Shown: piece by piece, positions 44,336 through 53,395 of the stretch
How positions within the stretch are numbered: the stretch's first letter is position 1
How the letters are laid out: every line of letters begins with the position of its first letter
Assembly (NCBI GenBank): GCA_036941025.1
Contig: JAYMNP010000001.1
Location: forward strand, 930,001 to 994,000
Origin: Lachnospiraceae bacterium JLR.KK002
GTDB taxonomy: Bacteria; Bacillota; Clostridia; Lachnospirales; Lachnospiraceae
Direction: 5' to 3'
DNA: 64,000 nt
Notes under the pieces: generated by a model
Told to the model about the DNA's origin: nothing
Database searches by the model: none
The model's input: the letters and a program-made list of their open reading frames with translations, nothing else
Position numbers and translations under genes: made by a program

Positions 44336-45271
44336 CTATTCTGCCTTTATCTGCAAAGTCTTGACGGCCTCCGGGCGGGTGAGCCTGCCGTCCAGGAACT
44401 CATAGGCAAGGTAGCCTGTCTGGTGCTGGAGGGTGAAACGCTCCGTCAGCGTCCGCACGGACAGCGGGAGGCGGTTCACGATCCAGTAATGGCTGAAATC
44501 CCCGAATGCAACGGGCAGTCTCCCAGGGGCGGCGGACGGCATGAATTCTGAGGTATGCACGGGTTTTCCAAAGATAGTGTCGCTGTTATGGTTCCACAGG
44601 TAGCTTCCGCCCGCATCCTTTAACGTGCGGAGCGCGAGGGCAGTCTCGTCATTCATGATCCACACGCCGTTTTTGCGGTATTCCGGCTTGACGGAGAGGT
44701 ACAGCTTTGCCATATCGTCAAAGCTGATCTCTGTGGCTGTAAGGCCAACCTCCGCGCCGTCTGTGCCATGCAGGATGCCTGTCGGCATTCCTTCGCTGCT
44801 CCCATTGATAAATGCGTTTTCCTCTGCCCTGCCGAAACTTTTTGCCAGGTGTGCGGTGAGGTAGCTTTCCGCGTCAAAGCCAATATCCTTTACATAGTTG
44901 TTGGTGAGCTTTGCGATGACCGCCAGCTTATTGCAGCGGAAGAGCTGCCTTGTAAGGCCACCTGTGGCGTCCATTATGCTGACTTTGCCGTTTTCCGGTA
45001 CCCATTCAGCGAGGTCTTCACACACGGAAGTCCAGATGGAGCCTTCCGACTGCGGCGCGCTGATGCAGGTGGCGAGCTGGCGGAAGACGCTCTCCCTGCG
45101 CAGAGCCTCCTGGAACTTCTTATTGCTGTCAGCCGGGAGGACGAGCGTGTCATGCAGGGAATTCCCGCTCTGCATGATCTCACGAGGGGTCTGGTCGCCC
45201 CTCATGGCTTTATCCCAGAACGCCCTTTTGTATTCCGACGTGCCGATTGTGTAGATGTCATATGCTGTCAT
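44336..45271 (-). CDS. HK97-fold phage major capsid protein
   Basis: 311 residues with the pattern of the HK97 capsid family: EALRRESVFRQLATCISAPQSEGSIWTS, KLTNNYVKDIGFDAESYLTAHLAKSFGRAEENAFINGSSEGMPTGIL (the conserved a-domain helix and GxG-PxGIL), and the late WIVNRLPLSVRTL. ATG 45271 has AAGGAGGGA upstream. No portal, protease, large terminase or tail gene is nearby, so this protein cannot make a phage alone. It sits downstream of a small terminase, as in a minimal packaging module of a satellite. Confidence 0.85.
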   Translation of the reverse strand: MTAYDIYTIGTSEYKRAFWDKAMRGDQTPREIMQSGNSLHDTLVLPADSNKKFQEALRRESVFRQLATCISAPQSEGSIWTSVCEDLAEWVPENGKVSIMDATGGLTRQLFRCNKLAVIAKLTNNYVKDIGFDAESYLTAHLAKSFGRAEENAFINGSSEGMPTGILHGTDGAEVGLTATEISFDDMAKLYLSVKPEYRKNGVWIMNDETALALRTLKDAGGSYLWNHNSDTIFGKPVHTSEFMPSAAPGRLPVAFGDFSHYWIVNRLPLSVRTLTERFTLQHQTGYLAYEFLDGRLTRPEAVKTLQIKAE

Positions 45272-45332
45272 AAAATCCCTCCTTGAAAATAATGTGTGTC
45301 TGTGAAATATCAATGTGTGTATCTGCCCGGAT

Positions 45333-45635
45333 TCACCCGGTGTGTTTTGCACAGGACTTCCCTGCGGACTTATGGTATTTCCTTGTAAGCCGTTTTGCGG
45401 CGGCGGGGTGGAGGTACTGGCATTTTACACAGGCTTCCATCATGTTTTCGATGCTGCCGTAAAAATAGGAATGCCCGCGGTACTGCATACAGAAAAACTT
45501 ATCCGTTGTAATATCCCTTGGGGCGAGTAGCAGCACGGCGTTCTCCTTATCCTGCACGGCGATGTCCAAAACAAAGAAGCTGTCAAAGTCCACATTGCCC
45601 CGGAGGTAACGTGCGATTTTTCCTGGAAGTTTCAT
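45333..45635 (-). CDS. Hypothetical protein (100 aa) between TerS and capsid
   Basis: Start MKLPGKIARYLRGNVDFDSFFVLDIAV overlaps the TerS stop by 4 bp (ATGA), so it belongs to the packaging operon. The core reads NAVLLLAPRDITTDKFFCMQYRGHSYFYGSIENMMEACVKCQY and the tail is basic. I do not recognise the family. It takes the place where a portal or scaffold gene would be in a full phage, but is far too short for a portal. Confidence 0.7.
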   Translation of the reverse strand: MKLPGKIARYLRGNVDFDSFFVLDIAVQDKENAVLLLAPRDITTDKFFCMQYRGHSYFYGSIENMMEACVKCQYLHPAAAKRLTRKYHKSAGKSCAKHTG

Positions 45636-46174
45636 CGCAGTCCCTCCCTTGCCCGGAGCAGCCGCTCCATCACGCTGTCCTGCGGCGTTGCGCCCTGGTA
45701 TTCGGTGGAGCAGTTCTCCTTGACGATCTGGTAGAGCATCGCCCACATCTGGTTGGACTGCTTCATATAGTTCTGCGCCATGCTGACGAACGGCGAGGCG
45801 ATGGCCTGCTGCGTGGTCGGGTGCTTCGCCAGGAAGCCGAATTCCGAGATGGCCTGCTCGCACTGTATCCAGCGCGAAACGCTCATGGCGTACTGTTCGA
45901 TCAACTGCGTTTTCACCAGTTTTTCACAGCCGCGCTCTTTGAGCCACTCCCATGTTTCTGTGTAGATCTCTTCGGCACAGAACTTCCCGCCGTTCTTCTG
46001 TTTCTCTATCATATAGTCTTTTGGCGCGGGCATCTCCACACATTCCAGTGTGGCGGTTTCCGGCGCGCCCATCACCATGAGCGGGCGTTTGCCCGGATTG
46101 CCCGCGCCTATCTTTTCTGCCAGGGCTTTGGGCGGCCGCCCGCCTGTGCCCGGCATTGGCCCTCTTTTTCCCAT
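45632..46174 (-). CDS. P27 family phage terminase small subunit
   Basis: 180 residues. The N-terminus MGKRGPMPGTGGRPPKALAEKIGAGNPGKRPL is the hallmark of P27-type small terminases. The middle has ETWEWLKERGCEKLVKTQLIEQYAMSVSRWIQCEQAI. TerS proteins recognise the packaging site and recruit a large terminase; no large subunit is in this window. Phage-inducible islands carry their own TerS to redirect helper-phage packaging, which fits this context. Strong AAGGAG site before the ATG at 46174. Confidence 0.88.
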   Translation of the reverse strand: MGKRGPMPGTGGRPPKALAEKIGAGNPGKRPLMVMGAPETATLECVEMPAPKDYMIEKQKNGGKFCAEEIYTETWEWLKERGCEKLVKTQLIEQYAMSVSRWIQCEQAISEFGFLAKHPTTQQAIASPFVSMAQNYMKQSNQMWAMLYQIVKENCSTEYQGATPQDSVMERLLRAREGLR

Positions 46175-46212
46175 ATGCTGCTCCTTTCCGGGAAGATCCC
46201 TTGAAAACTTAT

Positions 46213-46286
46213 GGGGTTAATACCCCAAAAACTTATGCGGTTTTTACGCGTGTGCCTGCCCGCCCGTCAGGCAGGAGGGCAGGCAC
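46213..46286 (-). other. Hairpins upstream of TerS
   Basis: GGGGT-TAAT-ACCCC (46213-46226) and a 10-bp stem GTGCCTGCCC/GGGCAGGCAC (46252-46261 with 46277-46286) lie between the 67-aa gene and TerS. They could be operon-internal RNA structures or part of a packaging (pac/cos) site. Confidence 0.45.
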
Positions 46287-46309
46287 AGAGGTGGAGGCCG
46301 CCCCTGCGC

Positions 46310-46507
46310 CTAATAGATGCGGAAACGGTTGCTGACGCCGCTCAGGCAGAGGCCGGCCTTGCGGTCATGCTCCTCCGTCCAGCGTGTGAGGCCGCGGCGG
46401 ATGATGTAGTCCTCCATGTCCCTGTAGTGCAGGAAATGCACGCTGTACATCATGCCGATGATGCTCCATGCGGCAGGCTCCGGCTTTTTGCTGCACATGA
46501 CCATCAT
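46310..46507 (-). CDS. Hypothetical small protein at the head of the packaging operon
   Basis: About 65 residues from ATG 46507 (M-M-V-M-C-S-K-K-P-E-P), with YSVHFLHYRDMEDYIIRRGLTRW and KAGLCLSGVSNRFRIY. It reads as a compact folded protein, conserved in feel but unnamed. AAAGGTG lies 8 bp upstream of this start; a GTG two codons earlier (46513) is also possible. It is the last element gene before the acetyltransferase remnant. Confidence 0.5.
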   Translation of the reverse strand: MMVMCSKKPEPAAWSIIGMMYSVHFLHYRDMEDYIIRRGLTRWTEEHDRKAGLCLSGVSNRFRIY

Positions 46508-47531
46508 CGGCACACACCTTTGCCATGAAGAAGAAGCGGAAGATGTGATAAAGTTTATAGAGCATTACTGGAGAAAAGATCATATTTTTGTTTTATCACG
46601 GGAATTGTTTGACTGGCAGCATTATGATTACAGGAATAAAAGATATAATTTTGTTGTAGCGAAACACAGAAAAAATGGAGAGATTCATTCCATATTAGGT
46701 TTTGTGCCTGCCAGTCAGTTTGACGATGGGATTGAAGCACTGGAGGTATGGCCCTGTATCTGGAAATCCAGAGATGATATTCATGTAAAAGGCCTTGGGG
46801 TTTCACTGTATTATTATATGAAATCACATTTGGAAATAGAGACTGTCTCTATTCTTGGAATCAGCGAAATTGCTCTGAGCATTTATAAGCACTGGAATTT
46901 TTCCACAGGAAAGATTGAGCAGTATTATTGCCCTAATATGGCATGTGCGGAGGAACTGTCAGCGAATCGTCAGGAAATACCTTTTCCCGATAAAGCAGAT
47001 GGAAGCTGGAGAATAAAACAGATATCTTTAGAAGAATATCAGAAGCTGGAAGAACACCATAAAATATTTACAGAAATAAGTAAATATAAATCCAAAAATT
47101 ATTATATAAACAGGTATTATAATCATCCCATATATAAATATGGTTTCTATGGTATTATAAAGGATAACGACATATGTTCCGTTTTTGTGACACGTGAGTG
47201 CGGAAATGGGACAGCAAAATGTTTAAGAATTGTTGATTATATTGGTAAAACTGATAATCTGATTTATGTAAGAACTGATTTAAAAGAACTTATGGAAAAA
47301 TTCGGGTATGAATATATTGATTTTGTAGTTGTGGGAGCTGATTATGATGTTCTGAAAAAGGCCGGATTTATAAACAGAAAAGAACATCCGGAAACAATTA
47401 TACCGAATTATTTTGAACCTTTCCTGAAGAAAAATATTGATTTGGATTATGCGTTCAAATCAGTCGATCCGGAAGCGATGGCACTGTTTTATAAAGCGGA
47501 TGCGGATCAGGACAGACCTAATATGTTATAA
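46497..47531 (+). pseudogene. GNAT-family acetyltransferase, 5' end replaced by the island edge
   Basis: From about base 46520 the frame gives a family-like sequence, AEDVIKFIEHYWRKDHIFV...LFDWQHYDYRNKRYNFVVAKH, GEIHSILGFVPASQF and VKGLGVSLYYYM. It resembles acetyltransferases of surface-polysaccharide clusters with two GNAT-like halves (second half around residues 180-345). The codons before 46520 are only the reverse side of the phage-module gene, so the native start is lost. Translation could restart at ATG 46497. Very AT-rich (12 G/C in the 60 bases 47101-47160 by my count), unlike the neighbouring packaging genes. Confidence 0.6.
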
Positions 47532-47635
47532 TACAGGGGCTGCTGCGAAATAGCCGCTATATACAGGATATGGGAATTAAACTCTATGAGGTTTCAACCA
47601 TATATTGTATATAAGCTGCATTTTGCAACAGCCTC

Positions 47636-47648
47636 CTGAACTGTTCAG
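47636..47648. repeat. Palindrome CTGAACTGTTCAG
   Basis: A perfect 13-base palindrome with the same core as the ends of the extragenic elements at 48950 and 53248. Confidence 0.5.
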
Positions 47649-47655
47649 AAAAATT

Positions 47656-48924
47656 TTACTGATATTTCGAATTATAATGAAGCAGAATATTATTCAGAAA
47701 ATGCTTCTCATCCATCATATGGTGATAGCTGTGGAATACGGAAGAACAGGAATCAAAAGTTTTTTCCATAATCTGCCGGAAATATTTTTCCAGTGCCAGC
47801 AGGATGGCGTCGTCCATATGGCAGCTCTGGTATCTCCTCTTTAAAAACGTAAACAGTTTTGCATGGTATGTAAAATCCGTATTGTGGGTCAGAACATTGC
47901 TGATAAGATAGGAGAGTGCTACAATCTCAGCAGCGGGAGCAGGTGTAAAAGAAACTGCCTCATCTTCTGACCAGCATTCCAGAAGCAGAAACGATTCGTC
48001 GATAATCTTAATAATCTGAGGATCCACCGTATCTTTGAGAATCTTTCTGGTCACGTCCAATGTGGAATTCTGGTACAGTTCTTTCAGGTAACGGTCATAG
48101 TCGCTTATGTTTTCCACATGAGAGGACAGGGAAATTTTACCGATATTGTGGAGTATGGCCGCAAGCTGAATGGTTCTGCCGGAAATTGACGACAGGTGCA
48201 GCGTGTCGGCAAACTGTTCGCTTAAATGTACTGCATAACTGGTGTGGAGCGCTGTATATTCATTTCGGAAATCCACAGAAAAAATAAACATCATAAGATA
48301 ATCGTGAATCTGGGCTTCGGACAGCGTAATCTGATTCCTGGTATATGCGGTGAGTTCCTGCTGGTATGCTCCGGTACGGATGTTGTCAAGGATATGATAT
48401 TTTTCATCTGCACTCCGAAACCAGCGGATATTGGAGTCGGAAAATACCGTGTAGCTTCCGGAGTCCAGAAAAGAATTCAGTTGCTGTGTATCGTTTAAAA
48501 CGCAGAAAATATCAATGCGGTCCGCCAGATAAATCAGCCTTGCAATGTCCCTGTGATAATTACCGATGGGAACCGGGTAATACTGGGCATTACAGTGATG
48601 ATGATATAAAATAACATCGGCATATTCCGGAAGGGGCGAAAAATTCTGAAACAGCAGATAACCAAAAACAGAATGTGCCAGGGGGTCGTTCATATCAAAA
48701 CTGAGCATGGAGTCAATTTCATCCTCCTGATATGCACCAATATCATGAAGCAGGCCAAGCATAAAAATATCCTGTTTCTCCTGTTTCGTGTAATAACTGG
48801 TATCTGCCAGCATTTTCATCAGAATATATGAAACACGTTCTCCGTGATTGATGAGACGTGGATCTACATGACGGAAAGAATGACAGATAACATCCACAAT
48901 GTTAATAAGCTGGGAACTGTTCAT
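47656..48924 (-). CDS. HD domain protein (HD-GYP-like, two HD modules)
   Basis: 422 residues. The N-terminal module shows HGERVSYILMKML, MLGLLHDIGAY (HD) and ILYHHHC. A second module has HTSYAVHLSEQF and LAAILHNIGKISLSSHV, where HN replaces HD and the GYP loop is not intact. Dual-HD proteins of this type are phosphodiesterases, some for cyclic di-GMP; the second site looks impaired, so activity is uncertain. ATG 48924 follows GGAGGTGTGTAT. Monocistronic. Confidence 0.8.
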   Translation of the reverse strand: MNSSQLINIVDVICHSFRHVDPRLINHGERVSYILMKMLADTSYYTKQEKQDIFMLGLLHDIGAYQEDEIDSMLSFDMNDPLAHSVFGYLLFQNFSPLPEYADVILYHHHCNAQYYPVPIGNYHRDIARLIYLADRIDIFCVLNDTQQLNSFLDSGSYTVFSDSNIRWFRSADEKYHILDNIRTGAYQQELTAYTRNQITLSEAQIHDYLMMFIFSVDFRNEYTALHTSYAVHLSEQFADTLHLSSISGRTIQLAAILHNIGKISLSSHVENISDYDRYLKELYQNSTLDVTRKILKDTVDPQIIKIIDESFLLLECWSEDEAVSFTPAPAAEIVALSYLISNVLTHNTDFTYHAKLFTFLKRRYQSCHMDDAILLALEKYFRQIMEKTFDSCSSVFHSYHHMMDEKHFLNNILLHYNSKYQ

Positions 48925-48949
48925 ATACACACCTCCATTTCCGGTAAAT

Positions 48950-49149
48950 AACTGTTCAGACCTCATGTCCGGGAATCGGCAGGAAAATTTGAACTGTTAC
49001 GAACAATTGTAACAGTTCAGTCTATGACTTCCCTGTTACGGAATCCGGCACATTTAAAATTTGCTTTCAGCAAAGGGCCGGATTCCCCGGCTAAATTCAC
49101 ATTTTCTTACGGACTTTGCAGCAGGTGCAAAGTCCTGGTCTGAACTGTT
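48950..49149. repeat. Extragenic multi-hairpin element with inverted termini
   Basis: The ends AACTGTTCAGACC (48950-48962) and GGTCTGAACTGTT (49137-49149) are inverted repeats at 12 of 13 positions. Inside lie three separate perfect 10-bp stems: 48991-49000 with 49009-49018, 49040-49049 with 49077-49086 (itself holding TTTGC/GCAAA), and 49111-49120 with 49126-49135. It carries no coding sequence. Confidence 0.8.
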
Positions 49150-49162
49150 ATTGAACAATTAC

Positions 49163-49180
49163 ACAATTTTTAAAAATTGT
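49163..49180. promoter_or_regulatory. 18-bp palindrome upstream of mscS
   Basis: ACAATTTTTAAAAATTGT is a perfect palindrome overlapping the possible -35 region of the mscS promoter; a repressor operator is plausible. Confidence 0.45.
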
Positions 49181-49298
49181 TTGCCTTTCTATTGTAAATA
49201 TTATACTATAATTATAGTGAATTCGGGGCCGGGTGTCAATCAAAATTCCCGCTGCGGAACCACATGGGGAAAGAATAGAATGAGAGGAAAATGGTTTT

Positions 49299-50213
49299 AT
49301 GGAAGCAGTAAAAAATATATTGCCAGGGAATATTCTGGCGGAAACCAGGACAGATAATCTGGCAGAATTGCAGGAATTGCAGAAAGTGGCAAAACCGGGG
49401 GTACTGAAAAGCCACCTGGAGGATATGGTTCCTTATCTGGTGGATTTTGCGGTGCGGGTACTGATAGCTCTTGTCATCTATCTGATTGGGAAAAGGATTA
49501 TAAAATGGCTGCGGAAGGTACTGAACCGGGCGCTGGAACGCTCTGGTGTGGACGAGGGAGTGAAGCAGTTTCTGGATTCCTTTTTCAAAATCATCCTCTA
49601 TTTTGTACTGGCCATGGCAGTGATTAATCAGCTTGGCGTGGAAACCACTTCCGTGGTGGCAGTCCTTGGTTCAGCCGGACTGACCCTTGGACTTGCATTA
49701 CAGGGAAGCCTGTCCAATTTTGCAGGGGGTGTGCTGATTTTACTGTTTAAACCCTTTAAAGTTGGAGACTATATTATGGAAGATACTCATCAGAATGAGG
49801 GGACTGTGTCGGAAATTATGATTTTTTATACCAGGCTGGTGACTACGGATAACCGAACCGTGGTGATTCCCAACGGAACGCTGGCCAACTCCAGCCTGAC
49901 CAATGTAACCCAGCAGGATAAGCGGCGGGTGGATGTATTTGTGGGAATTTCCTATGAGGCGGATATTCAGAAAGCGAAAGAACTTCTCACAGAACTGCTG
50001 CTGTCTGAAACTGCCAGACTGGAAGAGGAAGAACTGTCTGTTTTTGTGGACGCTCTGGAAGACAGCAGCGTGAAACTGGGCTGTCGTATCTGGGTGGCGG
50101 CAGAAGATTACTGGAAGGTAAAATGGAGGCTGAACGAACAGATTAAGGAAATCTTCGACCGGAACCAGATTGAGATTCCGTATAATCAGCTTACGGTTTC
50201 TCTGAAATCATAA
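49299..50213 (+). CDS. Small-conductance mechanosensitive channel (MscS family)
   Basis: 304-residue MscS-type channel that releases solutes on osmotic downshock. An amphipathic N-terminus is followed by membrane helices near residues 48-66 and 90-110. The pore helix with Gly/Ala packing, VAVLGSAGLTLGLALQGSLSNFAGGVLIL, is near 125-150. The cytoplasmic beta domain has PFKVGDYI and VVIPNGTLANSSLTN. Complete. AGAGG lies upstream of ATG 49299. Confidence 0.92.
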   Translation: MEAVKNILPGNILAETRTDNLAELQELQKVAKPGVLKSHLEDMVPYLVDFAVRVLIALVIYLIGKRIIKWLRKVLNRALERSGVDEGVKQFLDSFFKIILYFVLAMAVINQLGVETTSVVAVLGSAGLTLGLALQGSLSNFAGGVLILLFKPFKVGDYIMEDTHQNEGTVSEIMIFYTRLVTTDNRTVVIPNGTLANSSLTNVTQQDKRRVDVFVGISYEADIQKAKELLTELLLSETARLEEEELSVFVDALEDSSVKLGCRIWVAAEDYWKVKWRLNEQIKEIFDRNQIEIPYNQLTVSLKS

Positions 50214-50296
50214 CCGGGACACGTTGACAATTCTGGAAAATTATGGTACTCCTGTATGGAAGACAGAAGGACAGAAAGGGAAGGAAATTACAAATT

Positions 50297-53212
50297 ATGA
50301 ATCTGGAAAACTGCAAAGCATATGAATTACTGGAAGAAAAGGAACTGGAAGATATCAAATCCACGGGCTATTTGCTCCGGCACAGAAAAAGCGGCGCAAG
50401 AATCACCCTGATATCCAATGAAGATGAAAATAAAGTATTTTATATCGGATTCCGCACGCCGTCTCTGGACAGCACCGGAGCAGCTCATATTCTGGAGCAT
50501 TCCGTACTGTGCGGTTCTGAGAAATTTCCGGTGAAGGACCCGTTTATAGAGCTGGAAAAAAGTTCTCTGAATACATTCTTAAATGCCATGACCTATCCGG
50601 ACAAGACCATTTACCCGGTGGCAAGCTGCAATGACAGGGATTTTCAGAATCTCATGGAAGTATATATGGACGCTGTGCTCCATCCGGATATTTATAAGCA
50701 CAGGGAGATTTTCTGCCAGGAAGGCTGGCATTATGAAATGGAAGATATGGACAGCCCTCTTACGATTAATGGAGTGGTCTATAATGAGATGAAAGGAGCT
50801 TTTTCCTCCCCGGACGGGGTTCTGGAGCGGGAGATTTTAAGCAGCCTTTATCCGGACACTTCCTATACCTATGAGTCCGGCGGAAATCCTGAGAACATTC
50901 CGGAACTGACTTATGAGCGGTTCCTGGAGTTCCATCAGAAATATTACCACCCCTGCAATTCCTATATTTATCTCTATGGAAACATGGATATGGAAGAAAA
51001 GCTGGAGTGGATGGACCGGGAATATCTCAGTAATTATGAGAAAATTACGGTGGATTCCGAAGTCAGACGCCAGGAGCCTTTTACAGCCTTAAGAGAAACC
51101 GTCATTCCCTACAATATTGCCGGAGGTGAAAGCCTTCGGGACAACACATATCTGACTTATAATGTCAGTGTTGGATGCATACTGGACAAAACGCTGTATG
51201 TCGCCTTTGACATACTGGATTACGCCCTGCTCAGCGCACCGGGAGCGCCCTTAAAGCAGGCATTGCTGGATGCCGGAATCGGAAAGGATATCCTGGCTTC
51301 CTTTGACTGCAACAGCCTGCAGCCCTTCTTCACCATTATGGCCAAAAACAGCAATCGGGAGAAAAAAGAAGAATTTCTGAATATTATTCGGACTGTTTTA
51401 AAAGAACAGGCAGACCAGGGCATCAATCAGAAATCTCTGCGGGCAGGTATTAACAGCTATGAATTCCGGTACCGTGAGGCAGATTACGGACAGTTCCCCA
51501 AAGGGCTGCTTCTGGGAATCAAATGTCTGGACAGCTGGCTTTATGAAGACAGCCAGCCCTTTCTTCATCTGGAAGAACTGGAAGTCATTGAATTTTTGAA
51601 AACGCAGGTAGAAACGGGATATTTTGAAGAACTGGTTCGGAAGTATCTTCTGGATAATCCCCATAGCACAGTGGTAATTGCGGAGCCGGAATACGGACTG
51701 AATACAGAAAAAGAAGAAGCCTTGAAGAAACGGCTTGCAGAATACAGAGCCTCTCTGAATACTCAGGAGCTGCAGGAGATTGTGGATTTCACCCGCCATC
51801 TGAAACAGTATCAGGAGGAGCCTTCCGCTCCGGAAGATTTGGCCAGAATACCCATGCTTTCCAGAGAAGACATCAAAAAGACAGGAGAAAAACTGTATAT
51901 CCGTCCTGAGAAAGTGGATGATACCCTGGTGCTCTGCCATGATATTGATACCAATGGAATTGCCTATTTCAGTCTGATGTTCGATGTGGGAGACCTGCCG
52001 GCAGAAGATTATCCGTACCTGGGGATTCTGAAATCCGTACTGGGGTATGTGGATACCGAAACTTACAGTTTTCAGGAACTTGCCAATGAAATCAATCTGT
52101 ATACGGGAGGGATTTTCAGCAATTTCGGCATTTATCCCCATGCGGAGCAGGACAGCATTCTCCTGAAATATGAAATAAAAATCAAGACCTTATACCGGGA
52201 AATTCCCAAAGCCATGGAGCTTGTCCGGGAAATTCTTTCCTGCAGCAATTTCCGGAGGCAGGAGCGGCTTTATGAAATTCTGGCCCAGTTAAAGTCCAGG
52301 CTCCAGATGAGCTTAAACAGCGCCGGGCACTCCACCTCCGCCATGCGTGCCATGTCTTATTTTTCGGAGAGCGCCAGATATACGGATATGACTCAGGGCA
52401 TTGAATTTTATCAGGTGGTAAAAGAACTGGAGGAGCATTTTGAGGAAAGGAAAGATGAGCTGAGCGGCAGGCTGGAAAGACTGACAGAGAAGATTTTCCG
52501 GAGAGATAATCTGATGTTCAGCGTTGGGGCAGAGCCGGAAGGCATGAAGCTGGTGGAACAGGAGATTCCTGCCATGAAAGCGGTTCTTTCCCGGAAGGGC
52601 CCGGAGGAAATCCATACAGGCATTTCTCTGGAAAAGAAGAACGAGGGATTTCTGGACGCTTCTCAGGTTCAGTATGTATCGCGGGCCGGAAGCTATAAAT
52701 CGGCAGGGTATCGGTATACGGGCGTTCTTCGGATTCTGAAAGTCCTGCTGGGATATGATTATCTCTGGATAAATATACGGGTAAAAGGCGGCGCTTACGG
52801 CTGCATGAGCGGATTTACCCGAAGCGGCGACGGATATTTTGCTTCCTACCGGGATCCGAATCTGGGGAAAACCAATGAGGTTTATGAGAAAATACCGGAA
52901 TATCTGGAGCACTTCCAGGCAGATGAACAGGAAATGACAAAATATATCATCGGAACATTCAGCAGCGTGGATGCACCGCTGACTCCCGCCGGGAAAACCG
53001 GACGCAGCGCCACCGCATATCTTACCGGTGTTACGGAGGAAATGCTTCAGAAAGAGCGGGAAGAAATACTGAATGCCAGTCAGGAAGATATTCGAAATCT
53101 GTCCGGTCTGGTAAAGGCAGTGCTGGCAGAACATGCTTTCTGCGTAATCGGAAATGAAGAAAAGCTGAAGGCAGAACAGGAACTGTTTATGGAACTGAAA
53201 AATCTGTACTAG
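50297..53212 (+). CDS. Insulinase family metallopeptidase (M16C, presequence protease-like)
   Basis: 971-residue M16C peptidase with inverted zinc motif HILEH (near residue 66), the second acidic helix NEMKGAFSS region and the four-domain layout of PreP/falcilysin-type enzymes. It degrades peptides inside its closed chamber. The C-terminal R/Y motif region is INIRVKGGAYGCMSGF. ATG 50297 is chosen (AAGGAAATTACAAATT upstream, protein start NLENCKAYELLEEKE); an earlier frame from 50243 adds 18 basic residues without family match. Confidence 0.92.
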   Translation: MNLENCKAYELLEEKELEDIKSTGYLLRHRKSGARITLISNEDENKVFYIGFRTPSLDSTGAAHILEHSVLCGSEKFPVKDPFIELEKSSLNTFLNAMTYPDKTIYPVASCNDRDFQNLMEVYMDAVLHPDIYKHREIFCQEGWHYEMEDMDSPLTINGVVYNEMKGAFSSPDGVLEREILSSLYPDTSYTYESGGNPENIPELTYERFLEFHQKYYHPCNSYIYLYGNMDMEEKLEWMDREYLSNYEKITVDSEVRRQEPFTALRETVIPYNIAGGESLRDNTYLTYNVSVGCILDKTLYVAFDILDYALLSAPGAPLKQALLDAGIGKDILASFDCNSLQPFFTIMAKNSNREKKEEFLNIIRTVLKEQADQGINQKSLRAGINSYEFRYREADYGQFPKGLLLGIKCLDSWLYEDSQPFLHLEELEVIEFLKTQVETGYFEELVRKYLLDNPHSTVVIAEPEYGLNTEKEEALKKRLAEYRASLNTQELQEIVDFTRHLKQYQEEPSAPEDLARIPMLSREDIKKTGEKLYIRPEKVDDTLVLCHDIDTNGIAYFSLMFDVGDLPAEDYPYLGILKSVLGYVDTETYSFQELANEINLYTGGIFSNFGIYPHAEQDSILLKYEIKIKTLYREIPKAMELVREILSCSNFRRQERLYEILAQLKSRLQMSLNSAGHSTSAMRAMSYFSESARYTDMTQGIEFYQVVKELEEHFEERKDELSGRLERLTEKIFRRDNLMFSVGAEPEGMKLVEQEIPAMKAVLSRKGPEEIHTGISLEKKNEGFLDASQVQYVSRAGSYKSAGYRYTGVLRILKVLLGYDYLWINIRVKGGAYGCMSGFTRSGDGYFASYRDPNLGKTNEVYEKIPEYLEHFQADEQEMTKYIIGTFSSVDAPLTPAGKTGRSATAYLTGVTEEMLQKEREEILNASQEDIRNLSGLVKAVLAEHAFCVIGNEEKLKAEQELFMELKNLY

Positions 53213-53247
53213 AGATAAAATGTTCCCTGGAAAAGAAATCTATATTG

Positions 53248-53352
53248 AACAGTTCAGCTCACGCCCCTTAAAACAGGCCACAGACCGCCCGTATTATGTG
53301 TTCATTCATGTCAGCATGATTCATCCATAATGCAGGCTGTGGCTGAACTGTT
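53248..53352. repeat. Extragenic element with AACAGTTCAGC inverted ends
   Basis: AACAGTTCAGC (53248-53258) and GCTGAACTGTT (53342-53352) are perfect 11-bp inverted ends of a 105-bp segment between the M16 gene and era. An inner stem GCCACAG/CTGTGGC (53277-53283 with 53337-53343) is also perfect. It shares the end core with the element at 48950. Confidence 0.75.
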
Positions 53353-53395
53353 AATCCATATTAAATTACAGAAGAATCAGCACTAAGGAGAGGAT

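Larger units (their letters stand above)
48925..49298. other. 374-bp divergent intergenic region with structured repeats
   Basis: No gene was found between the HD gene and mscS. It holds the 200-bp multi-hairpin element (48950-49149), a perfect 18-bp palindrome (49163-49180) and an AT-rich promoter-like stretch with TATACT (49202) and TATAAT (49207). Confidence 0.7.

Noticed and set aside
35380..46560. Attachment-site direct repeats bounding the island
   Set aside because: I looked for a shared repeat between the serA terminator region and the junction near 46.52 kb and saw none convincing; no tRNA gene lies at either end.
49061..49357. 98-codon plus-strand frame
   Set aside because: It runs through the multi-hairpin element and the mscS promoter and start; no family match.
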